Origin: Streptomyces kaniharaensis
GTDB taxonomy: Bacteria; Actinomycetota; Actinomycetes; Streptomycetales; Streptomycetaceae
Direction of reading: 5' to 3'
Length of the DNA stretch: 64,000 nucleotides
NCBI RefSeq assembly: GCF_009569385.1
Contig: NZ_WBOF01000001.1
Location: 3,978,001 to 4,042,000, forward strand
The notes under the pieces are model-generated. The model searched no databases and was not told the DNA's origin. It saw nothing but the letters and a program-made list of their open reading frames with translations. Within the stretch, counting starts at the first letter, position 1, and each line of letters starts with the position of its first letter. A program made the translations under genes and the position numbers. Below, piece by piece: positions 9,649 through 21,000 of the stretch.

Positions 9649-9661
9649 ACCACGAAGTGGT
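9649..9661. promoter_or_regulatory. Palindrome in the iclR-desulfurase intergenic region
   Basis: ACCAC-GAA-GTGGT is a perfect 5-bp inverted repeat within the 183-nt divergent region. IclR proteins commonly bind palindromes near their own promoter, so this is a candidate operator; only the symmetry is seen, binding is inferred. Confidence 0.35.
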
Positions 9662-9768
9662 ACAAACCAGTGCCGGACGCCGCCGGCCGGCCGCGTTGCA
9701 CGAGGGGAGCGCGTACACGAGGTGGCCGGAACGGTGCGCAGGCCGGAACGCCGCGGGCAAGGGCCCTC

Positions 9769-9774
9769 TACAAT
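9769..9774 (+). promoter_or_regulatory. -10 element of the cysteine desulfurase gene
   Basis: TACAAT matches the consensus TAnnnT and lies 9 nt before ATG 9784, with no Shine-Dalgarno between them. This suggests a leaderless or nearly leaderless transcript. No good -35 hexamer is visible 17 nt upstream. Confidence 0.55.
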
Positions 9775-9783
9775 CGGATGGTT

Positions 9784-10965
9784 ATGCCATACCTGGACCA
9801 TGCGGCGACCACGCCGATGCTGCCCGAGGCGATCGCCGCGATGACGGCGCACCTGGGGGTCGTCGGCAACGCCTCCTCCCTGCACGCCGCCGGCCGCCGG
9901 GCCCGCCGGGTGGTCGAGGAGGCCCGCGAGTCGCTGGCCGACTCGCTCGGCGCCCGGCCCAGCGAGATCGTGCTCACCGGCGGCGGCACCGAGTCCGACA
10001 ACCTCGCCGTCAAGGGCCTGTACTGGGCCCGGCGGGACGCCGACCCGGCGCGTACCCGGGTGCTGTGCAGCCCCGTCGAGCACCACGCGGTCCTCGACGC
10101 GGTGCACTGGCTCTCGGAGCACGAGGGCGCCGCCGTCGAGTACCTGCCGGTCGACCACCTCGGCCGGGTGCACCCGCAGGCGCTGCGCGAGGCGATCGAG
10201 CGGGATCCGGCCACCGTCGCGCTGGTCACCGTGATGTGGGCGAACAACGAGGTCGGCACCGTGCAGCCGGTCACCGAACTCGCCGCGGTGGCGGCCGAGT
10301 ACGGCATCCCGATGCACGCCGACGCGGTGCAGGCGCTCGGTCAGATCCCGGTCTCCTTCGCCGAGTCGGGGCTCACCGCGGTCACCGTCACCGGGCACAA
10401 GATCGGCGGCCCGTTCGGCATCGGCGCGCTGCTGCTCTCGCGCGGTGCCACGCCCGTCCCGCTGCTGCACGGCGGCGGCCAGGAGCGCGACGTCCGCTCC
10501 GGCACCCTCGACGCGCCCGCCGCCGCCGGGTTCGCCGCCGCCGCGGCCATCGCGGCCGAGCGGCAGGCCGAGCACGCGGTGACGCTCGGCGCGCTGCGGG
10601 ACGAGCTGATCGCCTCGGTGCTGGACGCCGTACCGGACGCGGTGCTCAACGGCGACCCTTCGCCCGGGGGCAGGCTGCCCGCCAACGCGCACTTCTCGTT
10701 CCCCGGCTGCGAGGGCGACGCGCTGCTGATGCTGCTCGACGCCCAGGGCATCGAGTGCTCCACCGGCTCGGCCTGCTCGGCTGGCGTCCCGCAGCCCAGC
10801 CACGTGCTGCTCGCGATGGGCGCCGATCCGCTGCTGGCGCGCGCCTCGCTGCGCTTCTCGCTCGGCCACACCTCGGTGCGCGAGGACGTCACCGCCCTCG
10901 CGAAGGCCATCGCCCCAGCCGTCCAGCGGGCGCGCAACGCGGGGCTGGCGTCCGTGCGGCGCTGA
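9784..10965 (+). CDS. Cysteine desulfurase (NifS/IscS family, class V aminotransferase)
   Basis: This 393-residue PLP enzyme removes sulfur from L-cysteine as an enzyme-bound persulfide for Fe-S clusters or tRNA thiolation. The N-terminus [16 protein letters not shown] is the family start. The PLP Lys is K206 in VTGHKIGGP, and the persulfide Cys is C331 in [10 protein letters not shown] and D residues of [12 protein letters not shown] and [13 protein letters not shown] match the cofactor pocket. An upstream in-frame ATG at 9778 would add MV, but ATG 9784 suits the -10 at 9769-9774 better. mnmA follows after 82 nt, so the likely job is feeding sulfur to tRNA 2-thiouridylation. Whether it also serves Fe-S assembly cannot be decided here. 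Confidence 0.92.
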   Translation: MPYLDHAATTPMLPEAIAAMTAHLGVVGNASSLHAAGRRARRVVEEARESLADSLGARPSEIVLTGGGTESDNLAVKGLYWARRDADPARTRVLCSPVEHHAVLDAVHWLSEHEGAAVEYLPVDHLGRVHPQALREAIERDPATVALVTVMWANNEVGTVQPVTELAAVAAEYGIPMHADAVQALGQIPVSFAESGLTAVTVTGHKIGGPFGIGALLLSRGATPVPLLHGGGQERDVRSGTLDAPAAAGFAAAAAIAAERQAEHAVTLGALRDELIASVLDAVPDAVLNGDPSPGGRLPANAHFSFPGCEGDALLMLLDAQGIECSTGSACSAGVPQPSHVLLAMGADPLLARASLRFSLGHTSVREDVTALAKAIAPAVQRARNAGLASVRR

Positions 10966-10968
10966 CAC

Positions 10969-11013
10969 CGGCTCGGGGCCCCATCGGCTCGGGGCGGTGA
11001 TATCGGCTCGGGG
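10969..11013 (+). repeat. Three copies of CGGCTCGGGG before mnmA
   Basis: The 10-mer CGGCTCGGGG occurs at 10969-10978, 10985-10994 and 11004-11013 in the 82-nt gap between the desulfurase gene and mnmA. Spacings of 16 and 19 nt are irregular, so slippage or a regulatory role are both possible. Confidence 0.5.
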
Positions 11014-11047
11014 AACAGGTGGGGCAGCCCGTACGCTTGGTGGCATC

Positions 11048-12190
11048 ATGACTGACTTCCCGGGTGCCCCGACCGCTCCGTCCACCGGCCGTCTGCGTGT
11101 GCTCGCGGCGATGTCCGGCGGTGTCGACTCCGCCGTCGCCGCCGCCCGCGCCGCCGAAGCGGGGCACGAGGTGACCGGCGTCCACCTGGCGCTGTCCGCG
11201 AACCCGCAGTCCTTCCGCACCGGTGCCCGCGGCTGCTGCACCATCGAGGACTCCCGGGACGCCCGCCGCGCCGCCGACGTGATCGGCATCCCCTTCTACG
11301 TGTGGGACCTCGCCGAGCGCTTCCGCGAGGACGTGATCGACGACTTCGTCGCCGAGTACGCGGCCGGCCGCACCCCCAACCCCTGCCTGCGTTGCAACGA
11401 GAAGATCAAGTTCGCCGCGCTGCTGGACAAGGCGATCGCGCTCGGCTTCGACGCCGTCTGCACCGGCCACTACGCGCGGATCGTCGACCTGCCGGACGGC
11501 CGCCGCGAGCTGCACCGGGCGGTGGACGCCGCCAAGGACCAGTCCTACGTGCTCGGCGTGCTCGACGCCGACCAGCTCGCCCACTCCCTCTTCCCGCTCG
11601 GCGACACCACCAAGGACGTCATCCGCGAGGAGGCCGAGCGCCGGGGCCTGGCCGTCGCCAAGAAGCCGGACAGCCACGACATCTGCTTCATCGCCGACGG
11701 CGACACCCAGGGCTTCCTGGCCAAGCACCTCGGCACCGCCACCGGCGACATCCTCGACGTCGACGGCACCAAGCTCGGCGAGCACGACGGTGCGTACGGC
11801 TTCACCATCGGCCAGCGCAAGGGCCTGCGGATCGGGCGCCCGGCACCGGACGGCAAGCCCCGCTACGTGCTCGACATCTCCCCGGTGAACAACACCGTCA
11901 CGGTCGGCCCGGTCGAGGGCCTGGATGTGACCGGGCTGACCGCGATCCGCCCGCGCTGGTGCGGCACCGAGCCGCTCGCCGACGGCCGGTACACCGCCCA
12001 ACTGCGCGCCCACGGCGAGGAGGTGCCCGTCTCCGCGTCCGTGGTCGACGGCGAGCTGCACGTCCGGCTGGACAGCCCGGCGCGCGGGATCGCCCCCGGC
12101 CAGGCCGTGGTGCTGTACGACGGCACCAGGGTGGTCGGCTCGGCCACCATCGCGACGACGGAGCGCCCGGCGGTTCAGGGCAGCGTCTGA
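11048..12190 (+). CDS. mnmA: tRNA-specific 2-thiouridylase MnmA
   Basis: This 380-residue enzyme adenylates and thiolates U34 of tRNA-Glu, tRNA-Gln and tRNA-Lys. The N-terminal PP-loop ATP pyrophosphatase motif is [11 protein letters not shown] (residues 20-30). The two catalytic cysteines are C113 in [12 protein letters not shown] and C213 in [10 protein letters not shown]. The C-terminal beta-barrel carries [17 protein letters not shown]. The first 16 residues are a variable extension. ATG 11048 is 11 nt after a possible -10, TACGCT at 11032-11037, so the gene may have its own promoter as well as read-through from the desulfurase gene. The three tRNA-Glu copies later in the window carry a CTC anticodon and would not themselves be substrates at U34. 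Confidence 0.95.
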   Translation: MTDFPGAPTAPSTGRLRVLAAMSGGVDSAVAAARAAEAGHEVTGVHLALSANPQSFRTGARGCCTIEDSRDARRAADVIGIPFYVWDLAERFREDVIDDFVAEYAAGRTPNPCLRCNEKIKFAALLDKAIALGFDAVCTGHYARIVDLPDGRRELHRAVDAAKDQSYVLGVLDADQLAHSLFPLGDTTKDVIREEAERRGLAVAKKPDSHDICFIADGDTQGFLAKHLGTATGDILDVDGTKLGEHDGAYGFTIGQRKGLRIGRPAPDGKPRYVLDISPVNNTVTVGPVEGLDVTGLTAIRPRWCGTEPLADGRYTAQLRAHGEEVPVSASVVDGELHVRLDSPARGIAPGQAVVLYDGTRVVGSATIATTERPAVQGSV

Positions 12191-12195
12191 ACCGG

Positions 12196-12223
12196 GTGGG
12201 TGGGGCCGTCCGGCCACGCCCAC
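12196..12223 (+). terminator. Hairpin after mnmA
   Basis: A 12-bp imperfect GC-rich stem (12196-12207 with 12212-12223, loop GTCC) directly after the mnmA stop; no T-run. Confidence 0.5.
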
Positions 12224-12310
12224 TGCTCCTGCGCGGTGCCCGTCGTAGCCGTGGCCGGGGCGTAATTCCGGGGAGTGGGAGCAGCCGGGCGTGATAGACC
12301 AGTTCGCACT

Positions 12311-12835
12311 ATGAACATATGTGTCTTCTGCTCCGCGTACTCGCTCGATGCCCGCTACACCGCTCCCGCCGCCGAGTTCGCCCGGCTCCTCGGCGAGGGC
12401 GGGCACACCCTGGTGTGGGGTGGGTCCGATGCCGGGCTGATGGGGCTGCTCGCCGACGAGGTGAAGGCGGCCGGCGGGAAGCTGGTCGGGATCATGGTCG
12501 AGCTGCTGAAGCACAAGGGGTACCGGGGCGCCGACGAGCTCGTCATGACCCGCGACCTCGCGGAGCGCAAGGCGGAGCTGGCGGCCCGGGCGGACGCGAT
12601 CGTCGTCCTGGTCGGCGGGCTGGGCACCCTGGACGAGGTCACCGAGGTGCTGGAGCTCAAGAAGCACGGCCTGCACGACAAGCCGGTCGTCGTCCTGGAC
12701 ACCGAGGGCTTCTACACCGGCCTGCGCACCCAGCTGGAGCGGATGGACGCCGAGGGGTTCCTGCCCCGCGCGCTCGGTGAGCTGATCACCTTCGCCGAGA
12801 CTCCGGAACAGGTCTTCGAACAGCTCAAGGCCTGA
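12311..12835 (+). CDS. LOG-family protein (TIGR00730; cytokinin-riboside phosphoribohydrolase-like)
   Basis: A 174-residue Rossmann-fold protein of the LOG family, whose members cleave ribose 5-phosphate from purine nucleotides. It starts MNICVFCSAYSLDARY and has the nucleotide-binding LVWGGSDAGLMG. The family signature PGGxGTxxE appears as VGGLGTLDE (residues 101-109), keeping the glycines, Thr and catalytic Glu but with Val for Pro. MTRDLAERKAEL provides the conserved Arg. There is no Shine-Dalgarno; TAGACC at 12295-12300 lies 10 nt upstream, suggesting a leaderless start at ATG 12311. Only 13 nt separate it from the dehydrogenase gene, so the two are likely cotranscribed. Its physiological substrate in this organism is unknown. 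Confidence 0.87.
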   Translation: MNICVFCSAYSLDARYTAPAAEFARLLGEGGHTLVWGGSDAGLMGLLADEVKAAGGKLVGIMVELLKHKGYRGADELVMTRDLAERKAELAARADAIVVLVGGLGTLDEVTEVLELKKHGLHDKPVVVLDTEGFYTGLRTQLERMDAEGFLPRALGELITFAETPEQVFEQLKA

Positions 12836-12848
12836 GAGGATCGGGACC

Positions 12849-13538
12849 ATGGCTGCACATCTCATAACCGGCGCGGGCTCCGGCATCGGCGCCGTCGTCG
12901 CCGAGCACCTCGCCGAGCGGGGGGACGACCTCTGGCTGCTGGCCCGTGACGCCCGCCGCGCCGCCGAACTGCGCGAGCGGTTCCCCGGCGCCCGCACCCT
13001 GGTCGGGGACCTGTCGGACCCGGCCAAGCTCTCCTGGGCCTTCGGGCACCAGCGGCTGCCCGTCGAGCTGGACTCGCTGCTGCACGTCGCGGGCGTCGTC
13101 GAGCTCGGCACCGTCGGCGACCTGCCGGTCAAGGCCTGGCTGGAGCAGCTCACCGTCAACCTGGCGGCGCCCGCCGAGCTGACCCGCCTGCTGCTGCCCT
13201 CGCTGCGCCTCGCCAAGGGGCACGTGCTCTTCGTCAACTCCGGCGCCGGCCTCACAGCCCACGCCAACTGGTCGGCGTACGCGGCCAGCAAGCACGGCCT
13301 CAAGGCGCTCGCCGACTCGCTGCGCCAGGAGGAGCACGCGAACGGCGTGCGGGTCACCTCCGTCTACCCCGGCCGCACCGCCACCCCGATGCAGGTCAAG
13401 GTGCACCAGCAGGAGGGCAAGGAGTACGACGCCGCCCGCTGGATCGAGCCCGAGTCGGTCGCGAAGGCGATCCTCACCGCCCTCGACGCCTCCCGCGACG
13501 CGGAGATCACCGACATCACCGTCCGCCCGGGGCAATGA
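12849..13538 (+). CDS. Short-chain dehydrogenase/reductase (SDR)
   Basis: A 229-residue classical SDR. The cofactor motif GAGSGIG is at residues 8-14, VAGVVELG replaces the usual NNAG region, a Ser lies in LFVNSGAG, and the YxxxK catalytic pair is Y144/K148 in YAASKHG. The acidic residue for NAD versus basic residues for NADP is not clear: the loop after beta-2 reads LARDARRAAEL, which leans towards NADP(H). ATG 12849 follows GAGAGGA at 12834-12840. It is probably cotranscribed with the LOG-family gene. The substrate cannot be predicted. Confidence 0.88.
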   Translation: MAAHLITGAGSGIGAVVAEHLAERGDDLWLLARDARRAAELRERFPGARTLVGDLSDPAKLSWAFGHQRLPVELDSLLHVAGVVELGTVGDLPVKAWLEQLTVNLAAPAELTRLLLPSLRLAKGHVLFVNSGAGLTAHANWSAYAASKHGLKALADSLRQEEHANGVRVTSVYPGRTATPMQVKVHQQEGKEYDAARWIEPESVAKAILTALDASRDAEITDITVRPGQ

Positions 13539-13559
13539 CCGGACACTGACGGCGCACTC

Positions 13560-13592
13560 ACGGGGCACCGACGGGGCACCGACGGGGCGCTG
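13560..13592 (+). repeat. 11-bp tandem repeat, three copies
   Basis: ACGGGGCACCG is repeated exactly at 13560-13570 and 13571-13581, then as ACGGGGCGCTG at 13582-13592. It lies between the SDR gene and the promoter of the MetE-like gene and looks like replication slippage. Confidence 0.7.
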
Positions 13593-13614
13593 AAACGCGG
13601 GCGGCGCCGCGCAC

Positions 13615-13620
13615 TAGGCT
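13615..13620 (+). promoter_or_regulatory. -10 element of the MetE-like gene
   Basis: TAGGCT lies 8 nt before GTG 13628 without any Shine-Dalgarno, the layout of a leaderless actinobacterial gene. Confidence 0.5.
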
Positions 13621-13627
13621 CGGACGG

Positions 13628-14638
13628 GTGAGCACCGGACACCCCTTCCCCGACCTGCACGGCGCCGCCACCGGCGTCGGCTCGCTGCCCGGCACCGACG
13701 CGCGGGAGGCCGCCAGGACCTCCACCGGGGCACTGGAGCACCTGCCGTTCCTGCCAGAACTGCCCGCCCGCGGCCCGGGCGCCGACATGATCGGCCGCAG
13801 CGCCGGCCTCCTCGTCGAGCTGTTCGCGCAGACCGAGCCGAGCGGCTGGCGCTTCGCCGACCGGCCCGGCCGCGACACCCGGCGGGCCCACTCCTGGCTC
13901 GGCGAGGACCTGGACGCGCTGGAGGAGTTCACCCAGGGCTACCAGGGCGCGCTCAAGATCCAGGCCGTCGGGCCGTGGACGCTGGCCGCCTCCATCGAGC
14001 TCAGGCACGGCGAGAAGGCCCTCGCCGACCGCGGCGCCTGCCGGGACATCGCCGGCTCGCTCACCGAGGGCCTGCGCCGCCACCTCGCCGAGGTCCGCAA
14101 GCGGGTGCCCGGCGCGGAGATCGTGCTCCAGCTCGACGAGCCCTCGCTGCCCGCGGTGTTGGCCGGCTCGGTGAAGACGGCCAGCGGCTTCCAGCGGCTT
14201 CGCGCCGTCGACCGGCAGGCCGCCGAGGAGGTGCTGCGCGAGGTGGTCCGGGCCCTGGACGCCCCGGTGATCGTGCACTGCTGCGCGCCGGACGTCCCGG
14301 TCCCGCTGCTGCGCCGGGCCGGGGTGGCGGGCGTCTCGCTGGACTTCTCGTTGCTGACCGAGCGCGCGGACGACGACCTCGGCGAGGCGGTCGAGGCGGG
14401 CACGATGATCCTCGCCGGTGTCGTGCCCTCCGCTGACCAGGCGGTGTCCGACCCGGCCGGTAGTGTCCAGGGTGTCAGGACCTTGTGGCGCAGGCTCGGG
14501 TTCGCCCCGGAGCTGCTGGGCCGCCGCGTGCTGGTGACGCCGACCTGCGGGCTGGCCGGGGCCTCCCCGGCGTACGCGCGCAAGGCGCTGTCGCTTGCGG
14601 CGCGGGCGGCGCAGAGCCTGGTGGACAACCCGGAATGA
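13628..14638 (+). CDS. Cobalamin-independent methionine synthase-like protein (MetE C-terminal domain only)
   Basis: A 336-residue protein matching only the catalytic C-terminal half of MetE, annotated in actinomycetes as methionine synthase II, cobalamin-independent type. Recognisable parts are the N-terminal AATGVGSLPGTDAREAA, QAVGPWTLAA, VLQLDEPSLPAVL, the Cys/His segment VIVHCCAP that in MetE helps bind zinc, and LVTPTCGLAGASP near the end. Full MetE is over 700 residues, so this stand-alone form may act on another methyl donor or thiol. GTG 13628 is favoured by the -10 at 13615-13620. It ends 18 nt before ligA, so read-through into ligA is likely. Confidence 0.8.
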   Translation: MSTGHPFPDLHGAATGVGSLPGTDAREAARTSTGALEHLPFLPELPARGPGADMIGRSAGLLVELFAQTEPSGWRFADRPGRDTRRAHSWLGEDLDALEEFTQGYQGALKIQAVGPWTLAASIELRHGEKALADRGACRDIAGSLTEGLRRHLAEVRKRVPGAEIVLQLDEPSLPAVLAGSVKTASGFQRLRAVDRQAAEEVLREVVRALDAPVIVHCCAPDVPVPLLRRAGVAGVSLDFSLLTERADDDLGEAVEAGTMILAGVVPSADQAVSDPAGSVQGVRTLWRRLGFAPELLGRRVLVTPTCGLAGASPAYARKALSLAARAAQSLVDNPE

Positions 14639-16927
<2,289 letters not shown>

Positions 16928-17239
16928 CCCGAGCGGCGGCCGGCCGGATCCGCCTTGTTATCGTCCTGATGCGACGTCACCGGGTGTCGTGCCGTGGAAG
17001 CGGGCATGGGGGTCACCGTGCGACACCCGGGCGCGGTGGCGTATTTCCGGTTGTCCGAAAGTCTGCCCACCGGGTGGAGCCCGGCATACCCTGGAGCGCA
17101 ACAGAGTGTCAGCAGGGGTGGGGGCACCGGCTGAGCCGGTGCGCCACGGGGTCGCTCCATGCCCGGCAGCTGTCGGTACCGGCACGGTGCCTCACCGTAA
17201 GGCGGCCTGACGGGGCGGGCCCGACGGAGGACAGGGCTT
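16928..17239 (+). other. 312-nt gap between ligA and the GGDEF-EAL gene
   Basis: No coding potential is seen. A 9-bp near-continuous hairpin (GCACCGGCT at 17124-17132 with 17134-17142) lies in the second half. The GGAGGA at 17226-17231 serves the next gene. I compared the stretch with known riboswitch motifs from memory and saw no match. A promoter for the next gene should be here, but no hexamer pair is convincing. Confidence 0.5.
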
Positions 17240-19024
17240 ATGGATCGTACGACCGGCGGCGCGCCCACACGCCCGCCGCAGGGGATGGCGGGTGCGGTCC
17301 TGCTGCTCGGCGTGCTGCTGGCCGGAGCCGCGCCCCTCATCCCGCTCGCCGTCCTGGTCTACCGCTACGAACCCGAGCTGCTGCCGCTGTTCGCTGTGCC
17401 GCTGGCCGTCCTGGTCGCGGCGTGGCGGATCGCCCGCGACCGCGCCCGCGACCAGCTGACCGACCCGCTGACAGACCTGCCCAACCGTCAGGCCCTGCTG
17501 CTGGCCGCCCAGGAGGCGATCGCCGAGCACGAGCACGGCTACAGCGTCGGTCTCATCCTGCTCGATCTCGATCGCTTCCGGTCGCTCAACGACACCCTCG
17601 GTCACACCGCCGGCGACCGGCTGCTGGTGCACATCGCCCGCCGGCTGCACCGCGCCCTGCGCTCCGGCGGCCCGGCCGGCAGCCCCACCCGGGAGTCCAT
17701 CGACGACGTCTTCGCCGGCCTGCCCCGGCACTACCGCCGGGGCCGCCCGATGGTGGCCCGGATGGGCGGCGACGAGTTCGCCGTCCTGCTGCCCGGCATC
17801 AACTGCCCGGACAGCCTGGAGCGCGTCGCCAAGGCGCTGATCGCCGAACTCGCCGCCCCGATCCGGCTGGACGGGCTGCTGCTCGTGCTGGAGGCCAGCG
17901 CGGGCGTGTGCGTCTTCCCGCAGCACGCCCAGGACGCCGAGTCCCTGCTGCGCCGCGCCGACGTCGCGATGGGCCACGCCCAGCGCGGGCGCAGCGGTGT
18001 CGAGCAGTACGACGAGGCGCAGGACGCCGACACGCCGTACCGGATAGGGCTGCTCGGCGACCTGCGGCGGGCCCTGGAGACCGGCGAGGTGCAGCTGCAC
18101 TACCAGCCGAAGGTGGCCTTCGACGGCCGGGTGGTCGGCCTGGAGGCGCTGCTGCGCTGGGAGCGGCCCGGCCAGGGAAAGGTGTCGCCCGACGAGTTCG
18201 TCGGCCTCGCCGAGTCCAGCGGCCTGATGCCGCGGCTGACCGACTACGTGCTGGAGGCGGCGGTCGGCCAGCTCGCGTACTGGCGCGACCAGGGCCTCCA
18301 GGTACAGGTCGCGGTGAACGTCTCGCCGCGCGACGTGCTCAACCCCGGGTTCGCGCAGCGGGTCGCCGGGCACCTCGTGCGCCACCAGGTGCCGGCCCAC
18401 GCGCTCCAGCTGGAGATCACCGAGCGGCTGCTGCTGGACGACTCCCGGCGGGCCGCCGACACCCTCGCCGAGCTGCGCGGCTACGGCGTCGGGATGTCCC
18501 TGGACGACTTCGGCACCGGCCACTCCTCGCTGGTGCGGCTGCGCAGCCTGCCGGTCGGCGAGCTGAAGATCGACCGCTCCTTCGTCTCCCGGATGGTCGC
18601 CGACGACCACGACGCGGCGGTGGTCCGCTGCTCGGTGGAGCTCGCGCACTCGCTGGGCCTGACGGTGGTGGCGGAGGGTGTCGAGGACGACGAGACCTGG
18701 GAGCGGCTGCACTGCATGGGCGTGGACGCCGTCCAGGGCTGGCTGGTGTCGGCCGCGCTGCCGCCCGAGCAGGCCACCGCCTGGCTGCGGGTGCACCGCA
18801 CCGGCGCCCCGCCGGTGGAGCGGCTGGCCGCGCTGGCGCCCCAGCTACCGCCCGTCATCAAGCCGGTCATGCCGCCCGCGATCCCGCCGGTGCTGCCGTC
18901 GACGCTCCCACCCGTGCTGCCTCCGGCCATCCGGGCGGTGCAGCGGGCCCAGGCGGTGCAGGCCGCGCAGATGGAGATCAAGGCGCCGGGGACGCAGAGT
19001 TGGGCCCGGAGCAGGCCACAGTGA
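17240..19024 (+). CDS. rmdB: Membrane-anchored GGDEF-EAL protein, RmdB-type c-di-GMP phosphodiesterase
   Basis: A 594-residue c-di-GMP turnover protein. Two N-terminal membrane helices (about residues 15-60) are followed by a GGDEF domain with an intact GGDEF at 176-180 and an EAL domain with intact E302-A303-L304. The EAL catalytic motif DDFGTGHSS starts at D422, with LEITERLLL and LKIDRSFV present. The residues before GGDEF read RGRPMVARM, so the inhibitory RxxD site is missing. A Pro-rich tail follows residue 530. Position next to ligA and domain layout match S. coelicolor RmdB (SCO5495 as I recall), a phosphodiesterase affecting development. EAL is expected to be active; whether GGDEF makes or only binds nucleotide is open. 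ATG 17240 follows GGAGGA by 8 nt. Confidence 0.85.
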   Translation: MDRTTGGAPTRPPQGMAGAVLLLGVLLAGAAPLIPLAVLVYRYEPELLPLFAVPLAVLVAAWRIARDRARDQLTDPLTDLPNRQALLLAAQEAIAEHEHGYSVGLILLDLDRFRSLNDTLGHTAGDRLLVHIARRLHRALRSGGPAGSPTRESIDDVFAGLPRHYRRGRPMVARMGGDEFAVLLPGINCPDSLERVAKALIAELAAPIRLDGLLLVLEASAGVCVFPQHAQDAESLLRRADVAMGHAQRGRSGVEQYDEAQDADTPYRIGLLGDLRRALETGEVQLHYQPKVAFDGRVVGLEALLRWERPGQGKVSPDEFVGLAESSGLMPRLTDYVLEAAVGQLAYWRDQGLQVQVAVNVSPRDVLNPGFAQRVAGHLVRHQVPAHALQLEITERLLLDDSRRAADTLAELRGYGVGMSLDDFGTGHSSLVRLRSLPVGELKIDRSFVSRMVADDHDAAVVRCSVELAHSLGLTVVAEGVEDDETWERLHCMGVDAVQGWLVSAALPPEQATAWLRVHRTGAPPVERLAALAPQLPPVIKPVMPPAIPPVLPSTLPPVLPPAIRAVQRAQAVQAAQMEIKAPGTQSWARSRPQ

Positions 19025-19128
19025 CGGCCGACGCCGGTTAACCGTTGGTCGGTGGCCGGGCCGCGCCCCATAGGATGGGGTCCAAAGACCACGAGGACGG
19101 GAGCGCCGAGCCGGCTGCTCCTGCCCCG

Positions 19129-19160
19129 GGCCCGGCGCCGCCCGCAGGCAGCGCCGGGCC
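19129..19160 (+). terminator. Hairpin between the GGDEF-EAL gene and gatC
   Basis: GGCCCGGCGC at 19129-19138 pairs perfectly with 19151-19160 across a 12-nt loop. It is 30 nt before gatC, so it could be a terminator or part of the gatC leader. TAGGAT at 19071-19076 is a possible -10 for gatC. Confidence 0.45.
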
Positions 19161-19189
19161 TCACCAGAACTCACCCTGAGGATCGCTGC

Positions 19190-19486
19190 ATGCCTGGCAT
19201 CACGCGCGAGGAGGTCGCCCACCTCGCTCGGCTGTCGCGTCTTGAGTTGCAGGCCGAAGAGCTGGACCACTTCGCCGAGCAGCTCGACGTGATCATCGGC
19301 GCGGTCGCCCGCGTTTCCGAGGTCGCCGGACAGGACGTCCCGCCGACCTCCCACCCGCTGCCGCTGACCAACGTCATGCGCGCGGACGAGGTGCGGCCGT
19401 CGCTCACCCCGGACCAGGCGCTCTCCGGCGCGCCGGCCGCCGAGGAGCAGCGTTTCCGTGTGCCGCAGATCCTCGGGGAGGACTGA
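19190..19486 (+). CDS. gatC: Asp-tRNA(Asn)/Glu-tRNA(Gln) amidotransferase subunit C
   Basis: This 98-residue subunit stabilises GatA on GatB in the amidotransferase that converts Glu-tRNA-Gln to Gln-tRNA-Gln (and Asp-tRNA-Asn to Asn-tRNA-Asn). The sequence [20 protein letters not shown], a helical hairpin, and the extended [18 protein letters not shown] are characteristic, as is the usual length. ATG 19190 follows GAGGA by 8 nt. It is 5 nt upstream of gatA, so the two are cotranscribed. The presence of this enzyme fits a non-discriminating GltX, whose gene is at 56633. Confidence 0.95.
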   Translation: MPGITREEVAHLARLSRLELQAEELDHFAEQLDVIIGAVARVSEVAGQDVPPTSHPLPLTNVMRADEVRPSLTPDQALSGAPAAEEQRFRVPQILGED

Positions 19487-19491
19487 CCGAG

Positions 19492-21000
19492 ATGACCGAC
19501 CTGACCCGCACTCCGATCATCAAGTGGGACGCCGCGCAGACCGCGAGCGCCATCGCCAAGGGCGAGGTGTCCGCCGTCGAGGTCGCGCAGGCGCACCTGG
19601 ACCGCATCGAGGCCGTCGACAAGAAGGTCAACGCCTTCCTGCACGTCGACACGGAGGGCGCGCTGAACGCCGCCCGGGCCGTCGACGAGAAGCGCGCCAA
19701 GGGCGAGGAACTGGGCCCGCTGGCCGGCGTCCCGCTCGCACTGAAGGACGTCTTCACCACCAAGGGCGTGCCGACCACCTGCGGCTCCAAGATCCTCGAA
19801 GGCTGGATCCCGCCGTACGACGCCACCCTGACCGCGCGTCTCAAGGACGCCGGCGTGGTCATCCTCGGCAAGACCAACATGGACGAGTTCGCGATGGGCT
19901 CCTCCACCGAGAACTCCGCCTACGGCCCGACCGGCAACCCGTGGGACCTCACCCGCATCCCCGGCGGCTCCGGCGGCGGCTCGGCCGCCGCGCTGGCCGC
20001 CTTCGAGGCCCCGCTGGCGATCGGCACCGACACCGGCGGCTCGATCCGCCAGCCCGGCGCCGTCACCGGCACCGTCGGCGTCAAGCCGACCTACGGCGCG
20101 GTCTCCCGCTTCGGCCTGGTCGCCTTCTCGTCCTCGCTGGACCAGGGCGGCCCGTGCGCCCGCACCGTGCTGGACGCGGCGCTGCTGCACGAGGCCATCG
20201 CCGGGCACGACCCGCTGGACTCCACCTCGATCGACGCGCCCGTCCCGGCCGTGGTCGAGGCCGCGAAGATGCGCGACATCCGCGGCATGCGGATCGGTGT
20301 CGTCAAGGAGTTCGCCGGCGAGGGCTACCAGGCCGGTGTGATGCAGCGCTTCAACGAGTCGGTGGAGCTGCTGCGCGAGCTGGGCGCCGAGGTCGTCGAG
20401 GTGTCCTGCCCGTCCTTCACCCTGGCGCTGCCGGCGTACTACCTGATCGCGCCCAGCGAGTGCTCCTCCAACCTGGCCCGCTTCGACGCCATGCGCTACG
20501 GCCTGCGGGTCGGCGACGACGGCATCGCGTCCGCCGAGCAGGTCACCGCCCTCACCCGCGAGGCCGGCTTCGGCCCCGAGGTGAAGCGCCGCATCATGCT
20601 CGGCACGTACGCGCTGTCCTCGGGCTACTACGACGCCTACTACGGCTCGGCGCAGAAGGTCCGCACGCTCATCTCGCGCGACTTCGACGCCGCCTTCGCC
20701 GGTGTGGACGTCCTGGTCTCGCCGACCACGCCGACCACCGCCTTCCCGATCGGCGAGCGCGCCGACGACCCGATGGCGATGTACCTGGCCGACCTGTGCA
20801 CGATTCCGTCGAACCTCGCGGGCAACGCGGCCATGTCGCTGCCGGTCGGCCTGGCCCCGGAGGACAATCTCCCGGTCGGCCTGCAGATCATCGCACCCGC
20901 GATGGCGGACGACCGCCTGTACCGCGTGGGCGGCGCCGTCGAGGCCGCACTCAACGACAAGTGGGGGCACACCCTGCTGGAGGAGGCACCGGCACTGTGA
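19492..21000 (+). CDS. gatA: Asp-tRNA(Asn)/Glu-tRNA(Gln) amidotransferase subunit A
   Basis: This 502-residue amidase-signature subunit releases ammonia from glutamine. The catalytic triad can be placed as K85 ([12 protein letters not shown]), the cis-Ser S160 ([12 protein letters not shown]) and the nucleophile S184 ([10 protein letters not shown]), with the 24-residue spacing seen in other GatA proteins. The second Ser of the usual GGSSGGS is Gly here, which does not touch the triad. ATG 19492 lies 5 nt after gatC. Its stop overlaps a GTG (GTGA at 20997-21000) that opens the small gene between gatA and gatB. Confidence 0.96.
   Translation: MTDLTRTPIIKWDAAQTASAIAKGEVSAVEVAQAHLDRIEAVDKKVNAFLHVDTEGALNAARAVDEKRAKGEELGPLAGVPLALKDVFTTKGVPTTCGSKILEGWIPPYDATLTARLKDAGVVILGKTNMDEFAMGSSTENSAYGPTGNPWDLTRIPGGSGGGSAAALAAFEAPLAIGTDTGGSIRQPGAVTGTVGVKPTYGAVSRFGLVAFSSSLDQGGPCARTVLDAALLHEAIAGHDPLDSTSIDAPVPAVVEAAKMRDIRGMRIGVVKEFAGEGYQAGVMQRFNESVELLRELGAEVVEVSCPSFTLALPAYYLIAPSECSSNLARFDAMRYGLRVGDDGIASAEQVTALTREAGFGPEVKRRIMLGTYALSSGYYDAYYGSAQKVRTLISRDFDAAFAGVDVLVSPTTPTTAFPIGERADDPMAMYLADLCTIPSNLAGNAAMSLPVGLAPEDNLPVGLQIIAPAMADDRLYRVGGAVEAALNDKWGHTLLEEAPAL

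Noticed and set aside
16928..17239. Riboswitch (c-di-AMP or cobalamin type) before the GGDEF-EAL gene
   Set aside because: Only a simple 9-bp hairpin is present; the conserved cores of these riboswitches are not seen.
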